A DNA stretch of 61,642 nt from Lachnospiraceae bacterium (GTDB taxonomy: Bacteria > Bacillota > Clostridia > Lachnospirales > Lachnospiraceae), in NCBI GenBank assembly GCA_017437965.1, contig JAFRWN010000056.1, forward strand, positions 1 to 61,642, in the 5' to 3' direction. The position numbers were made by a program, and so were the translations under genes. Within the stretch, counting starts at the first letter, position 1. Every line of letters begins with the position of its first letter. Under the pieces are notes generated by a model that worked only from the letters and a program-made list of their open reading frames with translations, made no database searches and was not told the origin of the DNA. Below, one piece after another: positions 16,832-24,802 of this stretch.

Positions 16832-18343
16832 TCACTTCGTTCCGGCAAAGTTTCCCTTTATCGGAAAGGTGAAATAGGTATCCGGATACGGTTCATTTTC
16901 AAGAGTAAAATGCCACCACTCCTCTTCAAGGGGCTTAAAGCCGTGCTTTATCATTACATCCCGGAGCAGCATACGGTTTGCATACTGTTCCTCGGTAATA
17001 TCCTTATAATCAGGATGCGAAAGCTCACCAAAATAATCAAAGGTTCCGCCCATATCCACTTCTTTTCCGGTTCTCATATCAAAAAGCGTAAGATCAACGG
17101 TGCTTCCTCTGCTGTGGCCCGAATGCTCGGCAATATATCCTTCGGGGAAAAGCACATCTTTCTCCAGTTCCGGATAAAAATACTCCTTCATGCGCGTATC
17201 TTCCGCGTCAAGAGCCCAATTCATGAAATTTGTGACTGCCATCTGAGGGCGGTAGGCATCAAATATTTTTAACCTGTACCCTTTCTCCTTAAGTTCGTCG
17301 CCGGCTCCCTTAAGCGCCTTTGCCGCTTCTTTTGTAAGCAGGGCGATCGGCTGCTCATATCCGTCGATCCTGTCGCCGACGAAATTATAGGTCGAATAAT
17401 ACCGGATCTCAAGTATGGCATCGGGAACTGCCTCGGACAGCACCGCAAAATCGGAAGGATCGTTAGAAAGCTTTACGCCGTCCTCGCCGACTGTGACCTC
17501 AGTCCCGGCAGCCGGATCAGCCTCTCCGCCGTTTACCGTAGCCTCGGGGGTTCCCGCATCAGCAGTAACATCTGAAGGCTTCAGCTCACTGCAGCCAAGG
17601 TTTTTAAATGAATCGATCACGACCACGCAGTCGGCCGATACCTTCTGCATCACATATTTCATTTTTTCTTCCGGAATAGCCACGCAGCCGCCGGTATAGG
17701 GCTTTTTGTCGCCGAAACAGTGAAGGAATATTGCGGAACCGAGTCCGGCTGTTCCTTTATCATTATAGCTTATGTTAAGACAATAACGATACTCATACGC
17801 GTAATCCACTATATGCTCGCTGTCGTCAACGTTAAGCGCCGGATAATCGGAAAGTTTTACGAGCTCGTTATAATGCATGCCGTTATTTACATCCCCGGAC
17901 CAGTAATAATCATCGTCGACCTTAACATAGGGGATGGCACAGCCCGGATCGTCGGCGATACCAAAGGCTCTGTTAAAGGAAAAAGTACCCGCTGGTGTCA
18001 TCCCGTCGCCTTCCTTGGTCTTTCCGAGTCCGTTGCGTCCGATAAATCCCGGTGTGCTCATGATCATCTTCCACTTGCCGTTCTCGTCCTTTTCGTGCAT
18101 GGAGACCCATGCCGTGGATGTCCCGTGGGCGCATATCACAAAAAGCTGTTTCGCATCTTTTGCCTGAGAAAGAGCCGCAACCCATTCGGGTGACGGAGAT
18201 TCCGTCTCTTTTCCGCTGAAAGTCACGTTTTCGGAAGCTTCAGCGGATTCCGAACTTTTATCCTTGCCTTTCTTTTCGCCGCAGGCAAGCAGCCCGCACA
18301 TGAGGCACAGAACGATCATAATTAACTCTAAACGTCTTTTCAT
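16832..18343 (-). CDS. Lipoprotein fusing L,D-transpeptidase (YkuD) and VanX-like D-Ala-D-Ala dipeptidase
   Basis: The start at 18343 has AAAGGAG upstream and gives a lipoprotein of 503 aa (Cys21). Residues about 65-245 are a YkuD domain: FLHCFGDKKPYTGGCVAIPE with His208 and catalytic Cys220. After a Pro/Glu/Gly linker (about 255-295), residues 300-503 are an M15D peptidase: FDAYRP (Arg365), SGHSRGSTVD with Zn ligands His410 and Asp417, and EWWHF with Glu475 and His478. YkuD enzymes cross-link peptidoglycan 3-3 or hydrolyse it; VanX-type enzymes cleave D-Ala-D-Ala dipeptide. Here the dipeptidase is outside the membrane, so it more likely trims peptide ends than confers glycopeptide resistance. 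Both active sites look intact. Confidence 0.88.
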   Translation of the reverse strand: MKRRLELIMIVLCLMCGLLACGEKKGKDKSSESAEASENVTFSGKETESPSPEWVAALSQAKDAKQLFVICAHGTSTAWVSMHEKDENGKWKMIMSTPGFIGRNGLGKTKEGDGMTPAGTFSFNRAFGIADDPGCAIPYVKVDDDYYWSGDVNNGMHYNELVKLSDYPALNVDDSEHIVDYAYEYRYCLNISYNDKGTAGLGSAIFLHCFGDKKPYTGGCVAIPEEKMKYVMQKVSADCVVVIDSFKNLGCSELKPSDVTADAGTPEATVNGGEADPAAGTEVTVGEDGVKLSNDPSDFAVLSEAVPDAILEIRYYSTYNFVGDRIDGYEQPIALLTKEAAKALKGAGDELKEKGYRLKIFDAYRPQMAVTNFMNWALDAEDTRMKEYFYPELEKDVLFPEGYIAEHSGHSRGSTVDLTLFDMRTGKEVDMGGTFDYFGELSHPDYKDITEEQYANRMLLRDVMIKHGFKPLEEEWWHFTLENEPYPDTYFTFPIKGNFAGTK

Positions 18344-18381
18344 TTTAATACTCCTTTTATTTTTTTGCCCCGCAAAGATGA

Positions 18382-18880
18382 TCATGCCTTTCCCGGAGCG
18401 TTATTTCCGCGTCCGGGAAGTTTTTCGCCTCCCGGATAGGACTTGACTATCTCATAGTTTTTGAGCCTCTTGCTCTTTTTGTTTATCGGAAAATTTACAG
18501 TGGCAAGACCGTTGTCGATTTCCTTCTGACGCCTGTACTGAAGCTCAGTCACGTTTTTTAAAGAGTTGAAGTACTTAAGCAGAGCATCTGTCAGATTCTC
18601 CCCCAACTCCGCCCGCACCTGTTCTGCATTCAGCACAGTGTCGGTCTTTCCGGTGTCGGGATCATGCACTACCTTATAGATTGAAAATGCCGTGCCAAAG
18701 TGTGTAAGCAGCGTCCTTATGGAAGTTAGGATTGTTCCGCTGTTTGTTCCGCACTGTCCGAACAATTTTTGACATGTGCTCATAAGATGCCTTTATGTTC
18801 TGTTCATCATAGTAGACGTTTGTGTTATCTATCTCTTCCACATTGCCGTTAGGATAGTTCTGCCAGAGATTGTGGATTGA
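18382..18880 (-). pseudogene. Frameshifted gene remnant, unrecognised family
   Basis: Two minus-strand frames join into one plausible protein. The first reads YPNGNVEEIDNTNVYYDEQN and continues through TVRNKQRNNPNFHKDAAYTL to about 18690. The second picks up at YKVVHDPDTGKTDTVLNAEQ and runs to 18382, containing LKYFNSLKNVTELQYRRQKE. A single indel near 18680-18695 separates them, and there is no start upstream of 18880. It overlaps the region just before the YkuD-VanX gene. The source could be mobile-element related, but I do not recognise a family. Confidence 0.5.
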
Positions 18881-18887
18881 CTATGCT

Positions 18888-19460
18888 TTACCGATCAAGA
18901 AAAATGAATACCCCATCTTTATCGTATATACAAACACTGTAATCTTTTCCGCCCAATGATGAGGCGGCGGTCCATGTGTCCGGATTTATTTCGAATTCTT
19001 CCGACCAACCACCGCTGATAGTCAGGTGCTTATTATCAATGTTCCATGTAAGATTTTCGAAAACCTTATAATCAACATTTGACATCCACTCCCTCTTGGC
19101 TGTATTCTCCGATAATTCTATGAATGTCTGTTCCATCCCCTCATTCATTCTGATGTAGATTGGAAACCCATAGGTATCTACAACAGTTTTAAGGCAGCCA
19201 TAATCAGGGACCGGTTCCGGAGTGGGAGTTTCGGTAGGACTCATTGTCGGAGTTGCCGCATTATCCTTGGGTGGGATTACTGTTTCCTGTGTATTGTTTG
19301 TACTCTCCGGCTGTCCCGAGTTATCAGCCTTATTTATAATAATCTGATTACTACCTGACTCCGACGACTGTTCATTACCACTATCACTTTTTTTAGAACA
19401 AGCTGTTACACCGATTGCAACAACCATGATCAGAGCCAATACTTTTATCTTCTTCCGCAT
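18888..19460 (-). CDS. Small lipoprotein, unknown function (190 aa)
   Basis: The 190-aa product has a lipoprotein signal (IGVTAC, Cys21) and a linker rich in Ser/Asn/Gln, then Thr/Pro, up to about residue 88. A compact domain of about 100 residues follows, containing YGFPIYIRMNEGMEQTF and LTISGGWSEEFEINPDTWTA. Beta-rich folding is likely; I recognise no enzyme motif. A strong TTGACA/TATAAT promoter at 19637-19664 leaves an unusually long leader of about 170 nt. The leader contains an inverted repeat (GGTTTTAAA/TTTAAAACC). It lies 3' of the giant gene's stop and is independently transcribed. Confidence 0.8.
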   Translation of the reverse strand: MRKKIKVLALIMVVAIGVTACSKKSDSGNEQSSESGSNQIIINKADNSGQPESTNNTQETVIPPKDNAATPTMSPTETPTPEPVPDYGCLKTVVDTYGFPIYIRMNEGMEQTFIELSENTAKREWMSNVDYKVFENLTWNIDNKHLTISGGWSEEFEINPDTWTAASSLGGKDYSVCIYDKDGVFIFLDR

Positions 19461-19636
19461 AACTATTCTCTTTTACGTACACTGCTACGAAGACACTCGC
19501 CGGGAACGTGCTTTTTGTCCGCTGGCAATGTGTCATCGACGAAATCAACTCGTTGTTAGCACCGCGCCCAATTCGCCGTTTGACAAGTGGTTTTAAATCA
19601 TTTATTATATAGATTTTAAAACCGCATCAGGTAGTA

Positions 19637-19664
19637 ATTATAGCGCGATTATTGATTTTGTCAA
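19637..19664 (-). promoter_or_regulatory. Promoter of the 190-aa lipoprotein
   Basis: TTGACA (19659-19664) and TATAAT (19637-19642) on the minus strand are 16 bp apart, a near-consensus sigma-A promoter. The ATG is at 19460, so the 5' leader is about 170 nt. Confidence 0.75.
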
Positions 19665-19675
19665 CCGGAAATAAG

Positions 19676-22600
19676 TTACTTAAGTGCCCTGCCCTTAGGC
19701 GCCTTGTTCATATCCTTTGCTTCAGGCTTTGCCTGCTGTAAATCCTTTGCGGCAAGCTTTTTAAATTCCGGTCCGAGCTCCTTGGCCTTTGCGATATCCA
19801 CCTTTGCGCCGAGGCCGTTCTTAAGAGCGGTAAGCTTTTCAACCTCAGCAGGATTATCATAATTCTTTGTAACGGAAACCCTGATGATGTCATCACGAAG
19901 CCTTGCGATGTCTTCGGTTTTGATGGGGCCGTTTTTAGCCTCTTCAAGGACTCTCTTACGGAATTCCTCCCTGAAAGGTGCATTGCCTAGTACATTCTGC
20001 TTAAATGCTGCGAACTGAGCAGAGTTCTCCTTGAAGCTGACACCGTTCTCTTTAAGCTCCACAAAATCATTTACTGCATTTGCAAAACCGGCGTTCATCT
20101 CATTAAGCTTATCTTTCGGGATCTTGTCCATTGCATACTTCGAATCTATGCCAAGGGCAATGTCCTTTTCCGCCTGATCGATAACCTTCATGCTGTCCTC
20201 ATAGGCCTTTTTATCGGCTTTGAACTGCTCCTCGGCCCGCTTGATCTGGTTTACTTCATTTTCCGGAATCTCTCTGCCGAAGCTCTTGTAGTATTCCGTC
20301 AGCCTTTGTAATTCCTGATCAAGTCCGGGCTTCTTCTCATTGAATTCCTTTTCCTTAAGCTTGAAGGCATCGGTCTTTTCTTTTCTGTCAGCCGCTAAAA
20401 CTTCGGAATACATCCTGTTTCTCTTGTCGGCAAAATTGCTCTTGATGGTCTCGGAGTAAAGCGTGCGCTCAGCAGACTCGACAATCCGGTCTTCAAAAAG
20501 CTTCATCTGATTTTCTATAGCCTTAAGCTTGTCCTCGTGAACCTTCTTTGCTTCCGCTGAAAGCTCCTGCCCGTTTTTCTTTGCATCAGCAATATCGGAA
20601 TCATAGCTTCTTCTGGCATTTTTATAATCCATGGAAAGATTATCAACATTTATGCCGTTCTTTTCCCTGATCTCGTTTTCGGCCTTCTGAACATGGGTTA
20701 TGCTGTTTTCCAGAGTCCTGTTGGCGTTGATAATGCCGTACTTGACATTTTCCGCAAATCTCTTCTTTTCATCAGCCATGTCGGTACCAAGAGGAATCAG
20801 CGTCTTCTGCTTTTCCATAACTCTTTCGGAAGCAGAAGGACCGTTATTTCCGAATTCGATCACAGCCTTATTCTGGTTGAGAAGTGCCTTTTTCGCATCA
20901 AGCATTGCCTTATAACGGTCTGCTCCTCTTCTTCCGAGCCTGCTCACATCAGCGGCATTTTCAGGATTTCCCCCTTTGTCCCTGATGACCGTATTTTTAT
21001 TGTCAAGATAATGGTTTATCCTTTCAAATACCTGCCTCTGCTTGTCCGTAAACTTCTTGATCTTCTTGGGATCAAGTTTAACGTCTTCAGGTACGCTATA
21101 CTCATAAAAAGGCTTTGTCTTGTCTTCAACATATTCTTTCCGAACGCGGTCATATTTTGTATCATAACCCACGATCTTTTTGGAAATATTCGTAGTATGA
21201 TACTTTTCCATCAGCTCTTCGCTGAGCTTCATCTTCATCTTTTCGAGAGCCTGAAGGTCCTTTACTATATCATCATAAAGACCGTTTGAGGTACCGGCAA
21301 TGGCCTTGGCATTCTTCATACCGTTTATAGCCTCTTCCATGCTCTTGTCATTTTTGTTTCTCTCAGGTCTGCCGGTGATAAATGCGGTAAGTCTTCCTCT
21401 TGAGGCATCCGCTTTTATCTTGTCGCGCATTTCTGCCATAATGCCTTCATGGCCGCCGAATTCAAGAATATCCGCGGTTTCCTTTGCACTCTTAGGCTCG
21501 CACGCCTTTAAAACATGATTGGAATATTCCTCAAGATATTTGTTCAGCTTGTTATGAGAAATCGCATAATCCGGATGTTTCTCGTCAAAATACTCGGGAT
21601 GGGCATCCCTGTTCATACCATCAAAGAACTTAAGTCTCATATAAGACATGGTATTGAACATCTGCTGATCTTCACTCATTCCGTCAGAATTTCTGAGCCT
21701 GCGGAGGATTCCCTTCATCTCGGCAGCATTGTCTTCATACCTGAATTCTTTTGTATTGTCTTTTTCGAGACTGATTCCCTTCTCTTTTGCCTCTTTTATC
21801 TCTGAAATGCATCTGTTGATGAGTCTCGGAATATACGTCTCATTTGCCGCTCTGAGATATGTGTCAAAAGCGCCGATAGGAGCCTGGGGTCCACTTTTTC
21901 GATCCCGGTTCGTACAAAGCAGAGGATGATTTTTATGCTTCTCATAGAAGCCCTGTATCATTGTAGCGGCTGTAAGAATATCCTTCGGTGAACTGATCTT
22001 TTTACCGAGCAGGGAATCCTTGAAGTTTTTCAGCTCATTATCCCTAAACTCCTTGAGTATTTCCGCCTTTGCCCTGTACTGCTGCTCTGCCTTTGCTCTT
22101 TCCCGCTCAGCCTTTCTTTCCTCTTCATTTTTCGGGTCATTATTTATTTCTCCTGCAAGTTTCTCTGCCTCCATAAGACTCTTGTTGATGTCTTTTTTAA
22201 TATAGCCCTCTACGGTACCGATATGGAAAAGAAGCGGCAGATCCTTGCTGTTCCAGCCCTGTTTAATGCCGTTTTTCATCCATTCCAAGCCGACCATTTC
22301 TGCAACTATAGGTCTGTCACCGCCTTTTATGGTACGACCGGTCATATGTCCAATGTCATTTGCAAGAACAGACTCATCGTCCGTAATTTCAGGCTTATCT
22401 ACATCATAAAGAGTCTCAAAATTCTTTATCATCCTGCCGAAGCATTCATCCAGTCTGGCAAGATGCAGTTTTTCCTTCTTATCGTCCCAGCCGCTTTTTC
22501 TCATCTGCTGCTTGTCGTACTCGGCAGCTACGAGTTCCTTTCCTCCGTCATAGAACGCTTGAAAAGGTTCAAAGATATTTCTTTCCTGCAGCCACTGCTT

Positions 22601-24571
22601 GGTTTTTTTCGCTGGAACCATATCAAGGTAAAGATTAATATTTCCCACCTGAGAGAATAAATTAAACAAAACAGGCTGTTCAATCATGGCTGTCAGCATT
22701 TCGCCTTTTTCAATTTCGGCAAACTGCCCTACTGCAGATGCAGTTCTTCCAAGCTCCCTGTCCGCGCCCTTATCGCCTGCCATTTTATGAGCGAAAAGAT
22801 TACCATATATCTTAACCTGATCTCTGCAGGTATTGATCATCGTTTCACGGTCTTCTTTGTCTTCGGAAAGTTTATGAACAAATACAGGTGCCATGTGGGT
22901 GTGTAACGGTCCGCGCAGCGCTTCATTGAACTGAATGTTTAGTCCCTGATCTTCCTCTATGGATCTCACTTTTTCGTCCAAAGCATGACCGAGCGAAGAG
23001 AAGGCATACGGATCAACTATATCCACGCCCTGTTTCATGTTCATACGTATTTCGGTTTTACTGGCAAGGCAATAATAGGAATTATATTCCGAAATCGTCT
23101 TCTCGTCCATTATCTGAGGGGACTCATGGGTATCAACCGGCAGAGGCTGTCTTCCGGCAAACTCCATGGATCTTTCAACAGAAGTAAGGCTCTTGTTGAA
23201 CTTATCACGCAATGCTTTGTCATTTTCGTACATTGCAAGACCGTCTTTTGCGAGCTTCTCGTACTCATCGGCGATCTCTATCTTGTCAAGAGGGCTGCTG
23301 ATACCTTTGTTCATGGAATAATCATAAAGCTTATCAAGCTTTGCAGAATATTCCTTTATACGGCGGTATTTTTCATTAGCTTCTGCTTCTTCCTGAGGAA
23401 GGTTTTTGAGAATATTGGTAAACTGAGTGATTCTTTCCCGTATTGGAACCAAATCAGAGGTCAGCGTTGCTATCTTTTTTTCTGACTTACGGATTTCTTC
23501 GGCATCGGCATGCTCACGCTCAAGTCTTGCCTTCTTTTCTCTTTCCTGTTCCAGTTCCCTGGTTTTATTTGCCAAAGCCTGATTTCTGTCAGCCAGCCTC
23601 TCTTCCGCAACCTGCTTTCTTTGCAGAAACAGCTGATGGTCACATTGTTTCTCAAGTACAGCCTTATTGTTATCGATAGTATATTTTAATTCCGAAAGGC
23701 TTCCGAGCAGACCGAGCTCGTTCATGCCCCAACCGTTTTCAATAGCCTGTTTCTGACCTTCGATATTTTTGATTCCGTACATGCAGGTACGGCGGCTCAG
23801 GGAATCCTTCTTGTTTTTGTAGGTCATTACATCACATTTCTGCTGGAGATAAGGATCATATTTAGAAGTACCGTTGGCATTTACCATTTTATCGAAGGCC
23901 TTGTGGTTTTCAAGCATCCTTCCGAAATCGTCCTTCAGCCTGTTAAGGTACTCCTGTTCCTTTTCGGGAGTATAATCCTTTTCTATTGCCTGTCTTTCAT
24001 ATTCCCTCTGATAAAGATCGGCAGTAATGGACATGAAATTATTAAGGTAGATAAGAGGGCCCTTATGCTCATGTGTAACGGGATCCACATCATCAAGTTC
24101 TGCCATGGCCTGATCATAGGTCATGCCCTGCGGAACCTTGGGTCCGTTGATAAACATACCGGAAAGATCTCCAAGATACGGGTTGTCATACACGGCAATA
24201 CCATAATCACCGGTCTCCGTATCCATCAGTTTTTCGGACAGCTTGATATAACCCGACATTTTTTCCGACTGCGGGGTGGGATGCTGCATCAGATTTTTTA
24301 CGGTCTTCTGTACTTCCTTCAGCTTTTTGGCATGCTTTTTGGCAGTATTTACATCTCTGAAAGTATTTTTAAATGTTTCTTTGGTTTTGGGGTCTTTATT
24401 CGCAAAATAATTATTATCGACGCCGTCACGCCATCTTCTTGCGGAAGCATACGCTCTGGGGTTAAAATATTCCAGATAAAAACCTATATTCGTAATTGCT
24501 TCATTGGACTGTTCTGCAGCAGCGGACAGACCGTATTTTCCTTCTACCATGTAATTCTTGGGACCTGGCAT
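19676..24571 (-). CDS. Giant helical protein of the GGTGCA-promoter family (1631 aa)
   Basis: The start ATG at 24571 has AGGAGG upstream. The protein has no signal peptide or membrane segment and is Lys/Glu-rich and largely helical, with a coiled coil at about 303-395. A module of about 105 residues occurs twice (about 186-300 and 680-785). Its hallmarks are E-Y-[ED]-[RK]-Q, a K..GW/Y...KE...L..L pattern, and a closing helix seen as QAIENGWGMNELGLLG and GIKQGWNSKDLPLL. The same module occurs in the 3830-aa protein near 2938-3045. A second shared motif, RRGADRYKAMLDAKKALL (near 1217), also recurs there. No catalytic motif was found. It is transcribed from its own GGTGCA-repeat promoter, 231 nt after the histidine kinase stop. 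Function unknown. Confidence 0.85.
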   Translation of the reverse strand: MPGPKNYMVEGKYGLSAAAEQSNEAITNIGFYLEYFNPRAYASARRWRDGVDNNYFANKDPKTKETFKNTFRDVNTAKKHAKKLKEVQKTVKNLMQHPTPQSEKMSGYIKLSEKLMDTETGDYGIAVYDNPYLGDLSGMFINGPKVPQGMTYDQAMAELDDVDPVTHEHKGPLIYLNNFMSITADLYQREYERQAIEKDYTPEKEQEYLNRLKDDFGRMLENHKAFDKMVNANGTSKYDPYLQQKCDVMTYKNKKDSLSRRTCMYGIKNIEGQKQAIENGWGMNELGLLGSLSELKYTIDNNKAVLEKQCDHQLFLQRKQVAEERLADRNQALANKTRELEQEREKKARLEREHADAEEIRKSEKKIATLTSDLVPIRERITQFTNILKNLPQEEAEANEKYRRIKEYSAKLDKLYDYSMNKGISSPLDKIEIADEYEKLAKDGLAMYENDKALRDKFNKSLTSVERSMEFAGRQPLPVDTHESPQIMDEKTISEYNSYYCLASKTEIRMNMKQGVDIVDPYAFSSLGHALDEKVRSIEEDQGLNIQFNEALRGPLHTHMAPVFVHKLSEDKEDRETMINTCRDQVKIYGNLFAHKMAGDKGADRELGRTASAVGQFAEIEKGEMLTAMIEQPVLFNLFSQVGNINLYLDMVPAKKTKQWLQERNIFEPFQAFYDGGKELVAAEYDKQQMRKSGWDDKKEKLHLARLDECFGRMIKNFETLYDVDKPEITDDESVLANDIGHMTGRTIKGGDRPIVAEMVGLEWMKNGIKQGWNSKDLPLLFHIGTVEGYIKKDINKSLMEAEKLAGEINNDPKNEEERKAERERAKAEQQYRAKAEILKEFRDNELKNFKDSLLGKKISSPKDILTAATMIQGFYEKHKNHPLLCTNRDRKSGPQAPIGAFDTYLRAANETYIPRLINRCISEIKEAKEKGISLEKDNTKEFRYEDNAAEMKGILRRLRNSDGMSEDQQMFNTMSYMRLKFFDGMNRDAHPEYFDEKHPDYAISHNKLNKYLEEYSNHVLKACEPKSAKETADILEFGGHEGIMAEMRDKIKADASRGRLTAFITGRPERNKNDKSMEEAINGMKNAKAIAGTSNGLYDDIVKDLQALEKMKMKLSEELMEKYHTTNISKKIVGYDTKYDRVRKEYVEDKTKPFYEYSVPEDVKLDPKKIKKFTDKQRQVFERINHYLDNKNTVIRDKGGNPENAADVSRLGRRGADRYKAMLDAKKALLNQNKAVIEFGNNGPSASERVMEKQKTLIPLGTDMADEKKRFAENVKYGIINANRTLENSITHVQKAENEIREKNGINVDNLSMDYKNARRSYDSDIADAKKNGQELSAEAKKVHEDKLKAIENQMKLFEDRIVESAERTLYSETIKSNFADKRNRMYSEVLAADRKEKTDAFKLKEKEFNEKKPGLDQELQRLTEYYKSFGREIPENEVNQIKRAEEQFKADKKAYEDSMKVIDQAEKDIALGIDSKYAMDKIPKDKLNEMNAGFANAVNDFVELKENGVSFKENSAQFAAFKQNVLGNAPFREEFRKRVLEEAKNGPIKTEDIARLRDDIIRVSVTKNYDNPAEVEKLTALKNGLGAKVDIAKAKELGPEFKKLAAKDLQQAKPEAKDMNKAPKGRALK

Positions 24572-24634
24572 TTTTATATCCTCCTATATTCAGCAGTTTT
24601 GTAACAAAACTTAATTTTTTGCTTCTTGCCGGAT

Positions 24635-24667
24635 ATTATACCAGAGGGAGTGCACCAAAAATGCACC
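24635..24667 (-). promoter_or_regulatory. GGTGCA direct-repeat promoter, copy a (1631-aa gene)
   Basis: Minus strand: GGTGCA (24662-24667), TTTTT, GGTGCA (24651-24656), a 10-bp spacer ending TGG, then TATAAT (24635-24640). The repeats are 11 bp apart, and the -35 position holds no TTGACA. The ATG is 63 nt downstream of the -10. Confidence 0.8.
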
Positions 24668-24802
24668 AAAAAAGACAAAATCATTCCAAAATATATGCAA
24701 AAACTATGATTCTGGTCATGGAATCACCCTCGGAATGGCTTTTGAGATATTTTTCGTTTAAGAAGTCATGATCCGACGAGAACATAGTCCGGGCCTTGCG
24801 TC

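Noticed and set aside
24681..24785. A 34-codon minus-strand frame (MFSSDHDFLNEK...) between the hybrid kinase and promoter copy a
   Set aside because: It has no ribosome binding site and no recognisable features; its length is within chance for this AT content.
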